The position numbers and the translations under genes are program-made. Below the pieces are notes generated by a model. The model was not told the DNA's origin. It was given only the letters and a program-made list of their open reading frames with translations, and searched no databases. Below are positions 46,099-57,731 of a stretch of DNA of 64,000 nucleotides, piece by piece. This DNA is from Thozetella sp. PMI_491 (Eukaryota > Ascomycota > Sordariomycetes > Chaetosphaeriales > Chaetosphaeriaceae), in NCBI GenBank assembly GCA_021432635.1, contig MU270016.1, forward strand, positions 806,465-870,464. The letters are read 5' to 3'. Numbering within the stretch: the first letter of the stretch is position 1; the number at the start of each line of letters is the position of its first letter.

Positions 46099-46625
46099 CA
46101 TGGCCGATGAAATAGCCGTACCGAGATTATAGTGGTATTTATTAAACAATGGCTCGCTTCTCAATGGTAATAAAATTGAGCTTGCAGCCTTATGCTGGAC
46201 AGATTCAAGTTATTATTAATATGCGTGGTTGAAAAGAGCATGATTATTGCTTAGATATTTGTGCACGTAAAGAACCAATCTTCTCTATAAACAAGACTAG
46301 CTAGTACGAGAATGTAAATATCCCTAGCAGCCAATATGGTACGGGTCTTATACTAGGGCGTGATCCAATACCTCTAGGACGAACATATAGTCGGATGCCC
46401 AATAACGATCGCCCTGCACGGCGTTTTTAGTGCGAGCCATGTATCAGGCATGGCCATAGCTCTAGCTCGTATTTCGGGTAAGCATGTGGCCGCGCCCGTG
46501 CTGCGGTTGGCAGAACGTGACTCAGGCTCAGCTTCTCCATGTCTTCTAGAGAGAGGCTGAGGCAGCCAATCTAGTCCAAACTTCTTCCTGTAATTTTTTT
46601 CCTTCCTCATAACGCTATCGAAGGC
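46099..46625. other. Intergenic, no gene seen
   Basis: About 530 bp between the fucosidase stop and the methyltransferase start; AT-rich just after the fucosidase stop, consistent with a 3' end. Confidence 0.55.
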
Positions 46626-47396
46626 ATGGCGTTGGCTGTGGCGGCAGACTTGGAGGTGAGCGAAACAGTGTATAGTAACAGCTCGGAGCCACCCGAAGAC
46701 CTCATCAAAACGGTCGCACAGACTCCCGACAAGCCAAAGTCGTCAGAGAACCCATCCTACGGGCTGGACTCACCTGTCGGCCTGGTGCTGTCTAGCTTCC
46801 TTTCGCCGCTCTACCTCTACGCGACCCTCCGCGGTAAATTCGAGGTATGGGACGAACTCCTCGGGAAGCTACCGCGCGATGTCTATCTGCGCCCGACTCT
46901 TGACCTCGGCTGCGGCCGGGGCATGGTCCTGCTCAAGATTGCCGCCCTCAAAAAGTCCATCGCCGACAGAGACTCGGGGATGCGAGTCTCGCCAGCATAC
47001 GGGATCGACATTTTTAATAAAGGGGACCAGAGCGGGAACTCGGCCGTGGCAACATACAAGAACGTGGCCTCGGCCGGGGTGCTGGACTTCACCGTGCTGC
47101 ACAACGCGAGCTTCGCAGAACAGCTCCCATTCGCCGACGGGGTGTTTTCACTCATCACAGCGAGCTTATCAATCCACAACGCGGAAAAACAGGGGCGAAT
47201 CAGGGCGATAAAAGAAGCGGCGCGGGTGTGCGCACCGGGAGGGAAGCTCATCGTCGTTGATTTATCTGGATTCTTCAACGACCACAGCGCTACGCTAAAG
47301 GGAGAAGGCTGGAACGATATTACGATTCGATGGGCGGGGATGCGAATGATGTATGGCGTTCTACCGTGTCAGATCCTGACAGGCACCAAGCCTTGA
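46626..47396 (+). CDS. SAM-dependent methyltransferase
   Basis: Class I methyltransferase of 256 residues, one exon. Motif I is LDLGCGRGMVLLKIAAL (about residues 97-113), an acidic motif II equivalent lies in AYGIDIFNKGDQSGN, and post-motif regions are VLDFTVLHNASFAEQLPFADGVFSLITASLSIHN and EAARVCAPGGKLIVVDLSGF. These fit the UbiE/Methyltransf_11 fold. The first 50 residues are acidic and variable; a hydrophobic stretch VGLVLSSFLSPLYLYATLRG may contact a membrane or lipid substrate. Substrate unknown. No biosynthetic core enzyme is nearby. Confidence 0.85.
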   Translation: MALAVAADLEVSETVYSNSSEPPEDLIKTVAQTPDKPKSSENPSYGLDSPVGLVLSSFLSPLYLYATLRGKFEVWDELLGKLPRDVYLRPTLDLGCGRGMVLLKIAALKKSIADRDSGMRVSPAYGIDIFNKGDQSGNSAVATYKNVASAGVLDFTVLHNASFAEQLPFADGVFSLITASLSIHNAEKQGRIRAIKEAARVCAPGGKLIVVDLSGFFNDHSATLKGEGWNDITIRWAGMRMMYGVLPCQILTGTKP

Positions 47397-47903
47397 TTGA
47401 GGAAAACCTCCAATGGGAGGTCGTATGGACTGCCTTTATATGCATACTATCCTTGTCCTACGTCCCAATGTGCAACAGGCCTCCCAGTGACACCCACACG
47501 GGACTTTGGCAAGCCCTGAGTCGCCACCGCCTTTGGAACCAAGAAATTGGTTCGCGGACCAGACTATAGGAGAGCTGAACTGTCGTGGTTGCAAGACTAG
47601 CCGCTCACGCATTAGCCCAGCCGCCACACTAACGCCGAGCTGAAGATCTAGATTCTGAGTAGACGAATGCCGAAGAGCCGCTCGACCACAACACTAGCCT
47701 CATTAGTGAGACAAATCAGGCATAACATGCCACCATCTTCTCAATGTGTTTTGCCAAGACTGTCAAAAGGCATTAAATGAGGCCCGATCCGCGACGTTGG
47801 GATCCGCACCGGCGACGGCCCATTTCAACCTTGCACCGTTCTCCCAAACTCTCACTCACAGCGCCCCGTGTCTTCCAACCCTTAGTAGGTGAGGCCCGCG
47901 AGG
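47397..47903. other. Intergenic, WW-protein promoter
   Basis: An earlier ATG at 47777 opens a 199-codon frame in another phase, which I take as chance or leader. Nothing else seen. Confidence 0.45.
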
Positions 47904-50257
47904 ATGAATGGCGGGTCTATTTCGCGGAAGCCCATCGGTGGCGTCCAGGCCAACCCCACGGTAGCGCCCCAGCACTTTGTCTCAGCAACGCCACCCAATA
48001 CATCAGTGCCGCCGCCATCCGCATACCCGGGTTTGCAACAGGTCACGCCAGTCTACGCCACGCCGCAGCTGGCAACGACACCGAACTATGCATATGGGCC
48101 AACCCAGGTACCGATCCAGAACGTAGGGATTCCGCAGTACCAATCACCCGTCCTGATGACTCCCACCTCGCCTCAACAGGTGATCCCAATGCAGGTACCC
48201 CCAACACAAGTAGCTCCAATACAGGCGCCCCCAGCTCAGGCGCCCCCAATACAATCGATTCCAACAGCAGGAGTGCCGCCATCGGCACAATCTTCCTACA
48301 CCGTCCCCATCATAAATACCCAGCCACCGAACGCCGTGTCACCCTTACCCATGACCAGCACAACAAGTCAACCTAGCGGCTGGTCTCAATTCTCGTCTCC
48401 CACATCACCCACGGGCACCGCCGGGCCTGGATGGCTTACAAGAAGAGATACCGTAAACAGCATAATCTCATCCCCGTCCGACCACAGCCGAGCGGCAAGT
48501 ACGACAAGTAGCTTCGTGCCTGGTACCCCAGCGACAACGGTTTCGATTCCTGAGACGCCAGTACAGGCAATTGCGGCGGCGGGTCCCAGTATCGGAACCT
48601 GCACGTCGTGTAAGCAAGGTACGCAAACATGATCGCCGGCTAATTTTCCTCTGCGTCTTTTGCATCGGTACTAGAGAACATAGTCTGACTTCCCGATGAC
48701 TTAGCAATTGCCCAAAATGTATCAATCTTCACTTGCCTCGTCTGCAGCACCGCGTCCCTCACCACTCACATCTGCGTATGGTGCTACACGACTGGTTCCG
48801 CCGCATCGTCCCACGTACACGACATCTCGTACCTCGCAACAGACTCAGACCTACATGCCCCAGATGCGACGGGTTCGATCCCGGCCAATATTTGGACAAT
48901 CCGGAAGAATGCTTCGGGTCGGTTGTGGTACACGCATAACCAGACTGCGTTCAGGACACATATCCGCCCTCTGACCGCCGCCGGGGAGGATCCAACGGCA
49001 ACGGCTAGCCTTCCGCTTGGCTGGCAGGAGTTCAAGACACACGATGGAAAGCTGTACTACTTTCAGGCGAGCACCAACACCTCAATCTGGGAGCGACCTA
49101 AAAACACACTACCATCCGGTTGGACAATGATCAAGACGCCAGATGGGGTACCCTTTTACGTGCAGGAGGCGCTCCAGCTCTCCACCTGGGCCAGGCCAGG
49201 AGAACAGCCAAAGCTAGTGCCCGTAAATCCCCCAGCAGCCACTGCCACTACAACACCAGGCGCTGTGGTTGCCACCACTGGCGGAAAGCCCGGAAAGAAA
49301 GGCAAAACTGCCATCAATGCCGCAACAGTGTCGGCGGTGGCAAACAACGTAGCAAAGCTCAGCGCCGCCTCCGACCTCACTCCTTCCGGAATTCTCACAG
49401 CCACCGTCGCTGCGGCGAAGCTCACGGGAATCGGAGTGAAGCTGGCTGGAAAGAAGATGGGAAAGCTGGGGAAGATGAAGCATCTCAACACGGCCACTAA
49501 TGTGCTTAGCGTGGCGGCACGGCTCACCGGCGATGGAGATGACGATGACGGGGCAGAGGTTGACGAAGTTGATGAAACGACAGAGACCGAAGTAACATAC
49601 GAAACTGGAGATACGGTCCTTCTTGTCGAAGAGACTTCTGGTGATGGCGACGCGACGGGAGCCGGGGTCCCCGAGCAGCCGCCAGACCAAGCGCCGTATA
49701 CAGTTCCGAACGATCCAGCCTTTCCGGTGCAGCAGCCAGTTTACTTTCCCCAGGCCCAGCCGGTATATCTTTGCGATCCGCACATGGCTAGCACTACTCC
49801 AGTCATCCTAGATCAACCTCTAGCGCCGTTTCCCGTGCAGCCTCCCGTGGTGGTGAACAACATCAATGTTACTGTGGAAGAGACCTCGTTAAACGACATC
49901 AACGTGCAGAATACAGCTTATACAGATACCGCCATATACCCTCCGATAAACTATCCACCTGTTCAGGAGGGGGCTACTATCACCGACTTTAGCTGGGCAA
50001 TTCCTCCAGCGATCTACGGCCCTCCGGACGCTGCTGCTGGATTTGGCCCCGAGACACCCCCCTCAGAGAATTTGCCACCAGCTGATCCTCTCCTGCCTTT
50101 GCAGCCAGGAAACTTTTCGCCTAGCGACACTGGACTTTCGGATGCAGCCGGAAGCGATGCATTGCCATTCGTGTTCAGTCCAGTTTTGGCAGCTCCGCTG
50201 GCGGTACCGCCCCCGGCAGAACAGGACGGTGTCGTGTTCGATCCAACCTACGTATAG
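47904..50257 (+). CDS. Zinc-ribbon and triple-WW-domain protein, proline-rich
   Basis: Unrecognised protein of about 755 residues in two exons (47904-48618, 48705-50257; 86 bp intron). I start at ATG 47904; the first exon might begin upstream. Residues 1-230 are low-complexity, with P, Q, T and S repeats such as QVPPTQVAPIQAPPAQAPP. Across the intron three CxxC pairs appear in about 35 residues (CTSC, CLVC, CVWC), a zinc-ribbon-like unit. Three WW-type units follow at about 285-375: NIWTIRKNASGRLWYTHN, LPLGWQEFKTHDGKLYYFQ and LPSGWTMIKTPDGVPFYVQ, each with the second aromatic near WERP or WARP. The rest is Ala/Lys-rich (GKKGKTAINAATV), then acidic, then proline-rich. WW units bind proline motifs, so it is likely a scaffold that could also bind itself. 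Confidence 0.75.
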
Positions 50258-50679
50258 CCCGGTTACATGTTCCTTTGCTCATGCGGCTGGCGTACATTAT
50301 ATGTCGACTGGTATAGCCACGTGCCGTTGAAAATAGGCGGCACATGCTCGTGTAACCATTCGCCTGGATGAGAAGATCACGCGAGGCCCTAACCCTTGGC
50401 AGCTTCACCCCGCCTCTGGCACGAGACGCGTTGCCCTGACAAAGACAACGGCATCTCCTCCGACAAGGTGCCAGATCTCGAAATTCCTGTTCGCATAGCC
50501 TTTAATAGGAGGATGAAGGCTCGTGCCTTTAATCGCAGGCCCCTGCGACGCCACAAGCTGAGCTGAAATGACGCTGTCCATGGGGAACGAGAAAACGAGG
50601 TAATTTCACGAAGTGCCTCCCTTTGAAAGGATGAGACCAGAGACTGACCAAGCGTGCATGTTGTCTCAGCCACAGTTCG
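50258..50679. other. Intergenic, no gene seen
   Basis: About 420 bp between the WW-protein stop and the kinase-like open frame. The missing start of the latter may lie here in an unrecognised exon. Confidence 0.45.
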
Positions 50680-51675
50680 GTGCATGACTATTACCGCCCG
50701 GGCTCTTCTCTTAGATTGGCTGTGCAGCATGAAGGAGGCATTCCCCTGACACTCACCACCGAGGTCACCATCATTCGGGTTATCGTCCCAGCAACCTTGT
50801 CGGTGGTGTTAGAGGTCATTGCAAAGCGGCAGTCCGGTACCGAATATAAGGCCATCCTAAAGCTTTTTGATCGACGGTTCGCCCGGAGCTTAAGAAAGCT
50901 GTATCGTGTTCCACCATGGTCACCAGCCGTGGAGAAATCTTACGAGCAGTTTATCATGGATATGCGTGCGAAAAGGCTGTTCGATCAGCTCGAACAGCCT
51001 GAGGACGACGAAGAAGACACGGAAAAGGAGACAGGGAAAGACAGCATGCTCAGTGAGGATCAAGCGGCAGACGAAGGCTTCTTGCAGTACCAAACCCGTA
51101 AAATTTACTCGAATGAGGTTCGAGCCTACGATAAGCTCAAGGATCTGCAGGGGGGCGTCGTTCCAACCTTTCTTGCTGCCGTCGAGTTGTTACCAGAGGA
51201 GCCTTGGCGATCCGCTGCCCTCCAAGAGTACTCCAGCATTGTCGGAATCTTGATTGAGCATATCGAAGGGTTCAACCTCGTCGACCTAAAGAACATGGTC
51301 CCGAGGCACTGCTGGCAAGCAATAGGCGATGAGGTAATTCGTGTGGTCAACCATGTAAGCGACTTGGACTTCATCAACAACGACGTGCGCCCTGGCAACT
51401 TTATCGTGAAGGAGACGGGCCAAGAAGGCACCTACAAGATAGTCCAGATCGACTTTGGCCAGGTGTATTTTAGGGATGGTGCATCTTGGGAAGAATGGCG
51501 CGATCGCAAATGGGCCTTTGATGAAGAAGGTGCCATTGGTTCAGCAATGGAGGACCTTCTTGGAGGAGGATTCAAGTACACCAAGTCCTGCAAGTTCAAC
51601 CTGGACCTCGTAGAACCCGAGGCTCCCGATATTTCCGAAAAGGCTCGGGGAGGAGTACGCTTACATGCCCATTAG
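50680..51675 (+). CDS. Atypical protein-kinase-like protein, start unresolved
   Basis: Kinase-like fold protein of about 330 residues of a type common in accessory fungal DNA. ATP-site Lys is in EYKAILKLFDRRFA. The catalytic loop reads DFINNDVRPGNFIV, so HRD is replaced by NND with Asp and the following Asn kept, and VQIDFGQ is the DFG. A long acidic insert (EDDEEDTEKETGKD) sits after FDQLEQ. No in-frame ATG precedes the domain before about residue 93; the frame opens at GTG 50680, so an upstream exon or an unseen start is needed, or the gene is 5'-truncated. After SEKARGG the end is basic and odd; the frame one base away reads EEYAYMPISGL, suggesting a possible late frameshift near 51640. 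Probably catalytic in the aminoglycoside-kinase-like manner; function unknown. Confidence 0.7.
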   Translation: MHDYYRPGSSLRLAVQHEGGIPLTLTTEVTIIRVIVPATLSVVLEVIAKRQSGTEYKAILKLFDRRFARSLRKLYRVPPWSPAVEKSYEQFIMDMRAKRLFDQLEQPEDDEEDTEKETGKDSMLSEDQAADEGFLQYQTRKIYSNEVRAYDKLKDLQGGVVPTFLAAVELLPEEPWRSAALQEYSSIVGILIEHIEGFNLVDLKNMVPRHCWQAIGDEVIRVVNHVSDLDFINNDVRPGNFIVKETGQEGTYKIVQIDFGQVYFRDGASWEEWRDRKWAFDEEGAIGSAMEDLLGGGFKYTKSCKFNLDLVEPEAPDISEKARGGVRLHAH

Positions 51676-51818
51676 TGGCCTGTATGTCGCTGAAAAGTTG
51701 CCGGAAACTACTAGCAGATAGGACAAGTAAGGAGACGCGTAAAGCTCTGGAGCATTGTATTACACACCACGATTCATAAGAACACCGTTATGTACAATGT
51801 CGAAGTGCCATAGTTCCC

Positions 51819-53937
51819 CTAGAATTTGCCATTCAAAGCCAACCATGCCCATACGCTCCCCACTGTGGGCCGTGCCTTGTTAACCACGTAGGTGCCGATG
51901 CCCGACGTACCCGAGACGATAAACTTGGTGGGGAATGGTACGTTGTTCAGGCCGTTAGTAATAAACTTGTGCATAGCCGCCACGGATTTGGAACCGATCT
52001 GCTGCGCGGAAGCATACTTGTCCGACACAGCACCAGCCCAGAGCGCCCATTCGCTAATCTGGAAGTTCACCTGGTAGGCGTAGAGAATGCCCCCGGATGT
52101 CAGGCTGGCGTACTGCTTCGCATACCAGCTTGCCTGGAGAGCTGCGACTGAGCCGTTGAAGGTGTTGAGCCCGAGCAGGGCATCGGGGAAGAGGTGGAAC
52201 GCCGTTCCCCAGCTGCTTGGCAGGCCGTAGTTGTACGTGAGATGGGTCGGGCTGGACGCGCTGTCGAGGCCTAGGCCGGGGCTCGTGGCGATCACCTTTG
52301 CGAAGTTTTCGCCAGCATTGGTATAGTTAGCTAGGCCGAGGACAGTCCCTAGGGCTTTTAGCCCAACTGCCGCAGACGTGGAAAGCCCCGTCTGGTTCGC
52401 AGTAGCCGGAATAGCATCAACCGTCGAGAGCTGCGAGATCGGATACAGTCCGTTCTTAACAAGCCAGTCACCAGCGATGAGAATCTTGCTCATGTACGGC
52501 TGGAGCCAGGCGGCGCTAGCTCCTGTGGCTTTGGAGTACGCGTGAAGGAGTGTGAAAAAGGGGCCGGTGGCTTCGACAAGGATGGCCTCCGATCTCCCCA
52601 GAGGGTAGCCCCAGAAGTTGGGGTAGACTAGCAGTGCTTGTTAGAACTAGGAAGGATGACAGGCACATGTGTGGAACAGAACACTTGCCTCCAAGATCGT
52701 GAGGGATGTACTCAAACGGCCATGTACCCCTAGTCAGGTAGACAAAATACGGCTCAACCAGCATCTTGATCCACTCGGGGCTTAGGACATACAGGGCCGG
52801 GAAGGTGGGGAAGATGACATCAACAGTGGAGGCATCACCATTACTAGAGATCTCCTTGAGGAAGACGTAGACCTCCGACTTGTCGAGTGATGCGGTCGGA
52901 ATGACTAGGTCCATGGCACCGTAGATTTGACGTACCGAGAGCTCGAGCAAGTCCGCGTAGTCCGTCGAAAGTGTCTTCCCAGCGGCCGCTACCCTAGCAT
53001 CAAAAACCAAGGATTCCTGGTACGCGGCATCATAGTCGTCTAGAAAGGCTGGCACGGCGCTGTGCGGGGTGGGGTAGGTAGCTTGGTAGTACCCGCTGTA
53101 GGACTCGTTGAGGAAGTAGAGGGCGTGAGCCCGGTCGTAACCCACGGCGAACACGGCCTGGGCCTTGCTCACGCTTCCGAAGTCGTGGGATATGGCAAAG
53201 AGGTTGCTGGTGGCGAAGGCCTGGGCCGTGTTGGGCAGGGTCCCGTTCACCCTGAAACCCTGCTGGGCAGTCCGGCGAGTGTTGTACTGATATGTCAGTT
53301 TTGACGAGCTCGGGCGACTTCCCATGACGACGGAACCCCATGCCGCCATGTCGCTATTCTCTTTGTACAAGGTCTGCCCTGGGTACGAGATGTTGAAGTA
53401 GGTCGAGATACCATCCTTGGCCGTGTAGACGCTGGCGGCCAGGGCATTACCGGCATATCCCGACCAGCTCTCGTCCACGCCGCTGAAGACCTGGATGCTG
53501 TGCGCCGTGCTGGCGGTGACGTTAACGGTCAAATAGCTGTAGGGAAGCGACTGCCGCAGGAAGTTGGAAGGCGACACCGGAGAGAAGAAGTCCAGAGTGA
53601 CGGTGGCTGGGCCAGCCCTCAAGGTGACAATGGTATGGGTCGAGGTGTAGCGGATGCCCTGATGCGTGGCAGGCGTAGCGCCCTCGACGCCACCTGGCTC
53701 ACCGAATGCGGTGTATGTGACGCCATCGACACGCACCAGCACTGGCCAGGTGACGTTCTGGCCGGCCCAGAAATGGGCTGTCGCTGTCGGCGCATTTGAC
53801 GCCAGATTGCCGGGAAGCCAGGCTGAGAGGTAAGGGTTGCGCACGGCCAAGGGATACGATGACACCGAGGCCGTGCCGGCCTGAGCGGCAGGGAGGAGTA
53901 GGCTGCCAATAGCAGCACAGACACTGAGGAACCGCAT
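51819..53937 (-). CDS. Secreted glutaminase-type enzyme (GtaA-like) with a GC-AG intron
   Basis: Extracellular protein of 685 residues related to Aspergillus glutaminase A (DUF5127, DUF4965 and DUF1793 in order). I start at ATG 53937, giving the signal peptide MRFLSVCAAIGSLLLPAAQAG; the open frame upstream adds a basic stretch without a better start. The middle has DYADLLELSVRQIYGAMDLVIP and VYVFLKEISSNGDASTVDVIFPTFPALY, typical of the family. Exon 1 (53937-52689) ends EYIPHDLG, and exon 2 (52627-51819) starts VYPNFWGYPLGRSEAILVE; the 61 bp intron has the non-canonical donor GCAAGT. Without splicing the frame would run into the unrelated CSVPHMCLSS. It ends WAWLALNGKF. Deamidation of glutamine is inferred from relatives; the family is diverse. 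Confidence 0.85.
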
Positions 53938-55179
53938 CGTTCTTCCGACTAGACCAGCCGGTAAATTTTTACAGGCTCTTGTCCAGGTGGGAGCGAGACG
54001 GCGTGCTGACAACGCTATGGAGGCGGCAGTGGGTGCTAATTTAAGTCGGCTGGTTGACCCCTTAGACCACAATGAATATATACATAGACACGGCCGACCC
54101 TACGTGGTGGGTCCCTGTAGGCACCGACGATACAAGTCCCTTTTGCTAATGAGCCTGCGTTGTACAATGCTATGGTGGCAAGGGTTTCTCGACTAGGTCT
54201 GGCCTGACTGGGCAATCGGCAGCTACCTAGGCGCCACGCACCAAACTATGGTCGAATGGGGATGCGGTTATCCCCTCGCGTCCCACCCTAGAGCAGATCC
54301 TTCGGCAATTTAGAAAATAGTTTAACTAAGTTGATCGGACCCTCGCGATTAGGTCATCCGCCGAGAGGAACACCGCCGATCAGCCACCGCTTAGTAGCTT
54401 TTGGGGAGCAAAGGATACTATTGAAGGACGTTGCAAGGCGCGCTCTACCCAAGTCCTTCGCTTGCTCTTTGAACCGCATGATTGATGGACAAGATGAGTT
54501 TCGACTTAGTGTGGAATTCTGTACGTCGCTCAGACTCTGAGCTGGCCCTGAACTGACGGGCAACTGATGAGACACTACTGACATCAAGACTTGTGGTATC
54601 GCTATGCAAGGCACGCAAGCTCCACCCCCGCTCGCGCCATATTTAAATGTAAGCACCATGCACGGTGTTTTAATAGTGACATATTCGCCGGTGGCATCAA
54701 TGGAAGGTTGTATTGTGCGAGGGTACATATGTCGCTGCGGGATACGATGATAGTAGGCTGATTCCTACCGGACCGTCGGCTATCGGTCTTCTTTGCCTGT
54801 TTCAGTCAAGTTCAACCGTGCATAGCCAGTCCGACATCCGATCTCTCGGGGCTCGGGGCCAAATTAGGTCCCAAAAGAAAGGGCAACGCCGAGGAAACGG
54901 CATACCATCAAAGATGGTAGAATTCACCACTGCCGCACGGGTTGGGCATCCGCCAAGCTCGCATAGAGATTCTCCTTGGCGCCCTTCATCCGCTGCTACT
55001 TCGTGTGAAGCGAGCGTGGCCGGGTATCGCGAGTGAGGTAACTGCTTGACGAATCACACGTGTGGATGGTGGATGTAAGGCGAGTGTCACGCAAGACAAG
55101 TATAAATGGAGAAGAGATTTACATAGTGATGCATAACCGGGACTATATATGGCAAGTTCTAGAATAATTTGTGCTATGT
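53938..55179. other. Intergenic, no gene seen
   Basis: About 1.2 kb. Several short open frames on both strands without family features. A TATATA element near 54070-54080 is about 135 bp upstream of the glutaminase-type gene. Confidence 0.55.
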
Positions 55180-57731
55180 TTATCTAAAGAGTCTACTGGG
55201 GACGTTGTAGACGCCGAGAACGCTCGACCAGCCCAGATTCAACGGAAGGAGGGTAGCAATTGCTTTCGAGTTCTCCTTTGGTGGCGGCTCGATGCAGGCC
55301 AGGTTCCATCCCTTGTTGGTAGCAAGGTTGGAATGTGTAAATGCGCGATAGGCAACGCCTGGACGGGCATCGAGACATACCAACGCCGGACCTACCTGTG
55401 TTTGTACCTCTAGTACGACGATACCGCTGAGCATCATCGTCCCTAGCTCGATCATGCAGTCAACCGAGAAGCCCCAGTCCCCCCTGCGCTGAAAGAGCTT
55501 GTTGTAAGGCCCCTTGGTCTGTAGGACCGTCGAATTCTCGTTCTGCAGTAGCCATGCCAGCACGTCCTGCTGGTCCTTCCCGGTTACTACGCACAGCTCT
55601 GATAGGCTGCGGCAGACCACCCTACCACGTAAGAAATCCTGCCACGGCCAGTCTCGTACCCTAGCGCTCTTGGCCACAACGAGTATGAACGCTGCGAATG
55701 CCCAGCAGAATACGGTGATGTTGAACGGGTCCACCCCCTCGATCCCAGTGCCCACGGTAAAGCCGACGGCAAGGCCACCGCCGACGAGGGCAAAGCATAT
55801 GAGCGCGACGGTCCCCGCATACTTCCAGCAACCGATGGTGACAGAATCATCGTCAAATTGCCACGAGCTTTCGATCTCCTCATTGAGCTCTTTGAGCACC
55901 TTTCGTCTCGGTTCGACAAGCCGTAGCTTTTCTTCAAGTTCCCTCGCGATCCAGCTCGGATGGCCCTTCTCGCTGCTGTCGACGCTTCCGGTCGACTCGA
56001 GGAGGCCCTGACGTAAAAGAAGAGACTTTGAGATGGAATTCACGGCTCCGAGGGAGGACACGCGGGACTGCCCGTTCTCGTAGGCCCGGGTGGCGATGGA
56101 AAAGAGAACAGTATAAGCAGGCGTGGAGACGAGGGCGGGGTTAGGTACTTGGTACAGTAGGTTACCAAGGCTGTTGTCGCCATCCAGCACCGTTCCAAAT
56201 GCTGGAAAAGTGAAAATTGCCGCAACTATGATACTCACAATGTCGCGAGCGTTGGACAGCTCGAGATGCTTCTCCACCGGTGTCGATGGTTCCTCGATCT
56301 TATGCCACCGCACACAAGCATGGGCTCTTGCTTCGCCTGCATCTACCGGAGGTTTTGTTTGAACCTTAGACAGACGCTCTTCGACGGCATTTATTGTGGA
56401 CTGCAAATTGTCCAGTGCAATATCCGCGACTGCCAGTGCTGGGATCCCGGCGGTGGCTGAAATTTGGCCTCTGCGATCTTGGGACACCGTAAAGCTTGAC
56501 TTCTCGAACGACGTCCTCATAAGCATCGTAGAAAGCTCAAATACCTCGATAGGGATGCCAGGTCGATTTGACTCCAGAAGGTTTTCTAGAGCCATCTCAA
56601 GGACCATATAAATGTCATGGCGAACAGAACCAATCGTCATTGTGTAGAATTCGACTAAGGACAGTGCGGAGTTAGCTTTGCTCAAGGTAGGGAGTTGGCG
56701 TCATCTCAGAAGCTTTATGTAAATGAGCTTCGACTCGCAACATTACTCTAGGAGAGGCTAGGGAATGGCTGGCTGCTGTAGGAGAACATACTAGCATCCA
56801 TTTCGCTGGGTTTGATGTCCCGGAGCCGGCTGTCTCTTTTCCCAAGCCTGGTTATATAGTAGGTTGTTCGTGGCCCCTCTTCCTCGTCACTTTCATCGTC
56901 ATCGGGCCCCGCATTCGCAGAGCGCATCTGAAGATGCATCTCGGCTATCATCCTGTTCTTCGAGGCTTCGAGCAGCCTGAGGCTTCGAAGGGCATAACCT
57001 CTCGCGTCGCGACAGGCAATCTTGGTCTTGGTCGCAATCCGAACCAGAATAGCTAGGTATGTCATTCTCCACTGGGAATCGTCGGCGCGCCGTGACATCA
57101 ACCGGGCGAAAGTCGCCGTCAGGTAGTTGACGAGAGCATGGCAAGTAACCATCATCTTCGCTTCGTCGTCAATCCTCTTCGATGGTGCCTCAGTCTCCCG
57201 CTGCAGAAATAATGTGGCTTGTCTGAGTGCCCCAACATCAGTCTCGCTTGGTTTGTGTTCCATCATGAGGATCAAATTCTCATGAAAAGCGGCTATGAGG
57301 GCACACCGTACTCGGCGTGCCGCCTCTTGTATCATCTCATATCCGCCGACGGAGATAAGCCCCAGGCTGTCGTCTTCGAACAGCAGAGGCTGAGACCCGA
57401 CCGACGCGGCCAGGAGTCTGTCGGACTCGAGCCTCCACAGCGCATCCGAATTCGTAAACGAGATGCCGTATTGGCTGATGTTCTCAAACTCAGGGAGGTT
57501 TTTGACAGTTGCTGCTATCAGAGGTACGGTATATTCTCTGTTTGCGTTGATGTGTTTCATTATTCCAGCCACGCTCAGATCGCTCTGTGCCGTGCTGGAT
57601 GTGCTCGCCCTGGTGGCGGGGCTGTCGCGCTGACGTCTCCGTCTCGTTCGTTCCCATGCTGCCTCCGAAGAACCGGGATTCAGAGACCCCGTGGCCTTTG
57701 CTTCAGGCGACGCGATAGATCCCGACGCCAT
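55180..57731 (-). CDS. Large membrane protein, unknown, two exons
   Basis: I join two minus-strand frames into one gene of 804 residues. The ATG is at 57731 (MASGSIASPEAKATG). Exon 1 is 57731-56792, intron 56655-56791 (137 bp) with donor GTATGT, branch GCTAAC and acceptor CCTTAG, and exon 2 56654-55180; the junction reads SEMDA-IEFYTMTIGS. The second frame alone begins at TTG, not ATG, which supports the join. The N-terminal 60 residues are basic and Ser/Thr-rich. The first half is helical with an acidic DDDESDEEEGP patch; the second has about four membrane helices (IVSIIVAAIFTFPAFGTV, YAGTVALICFALVGGGLAVG, FCWAFAAFILVVAK, MIELGTMMLSGIVVLEV). No motif of known function. It is divergent from the AAA ATPase across 429 bp. 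Confidence 0.75.

Noticed and set aside
14429..47396. A secondary-metabolite cluster built from P450, methyltransferase and regulator
   Set aside because: No PKS, NRPS, terpene or DMATS core enzyme, and the genes are scattered among unrelated ones.
47777..48376. 199-codon plus-strand frame overlapping the WW-protein gene
   Set aside because: Out of phase with the WW frame, repeat-driven composition in a low-complexity region; the other frame leads to zinc and WW motifs.
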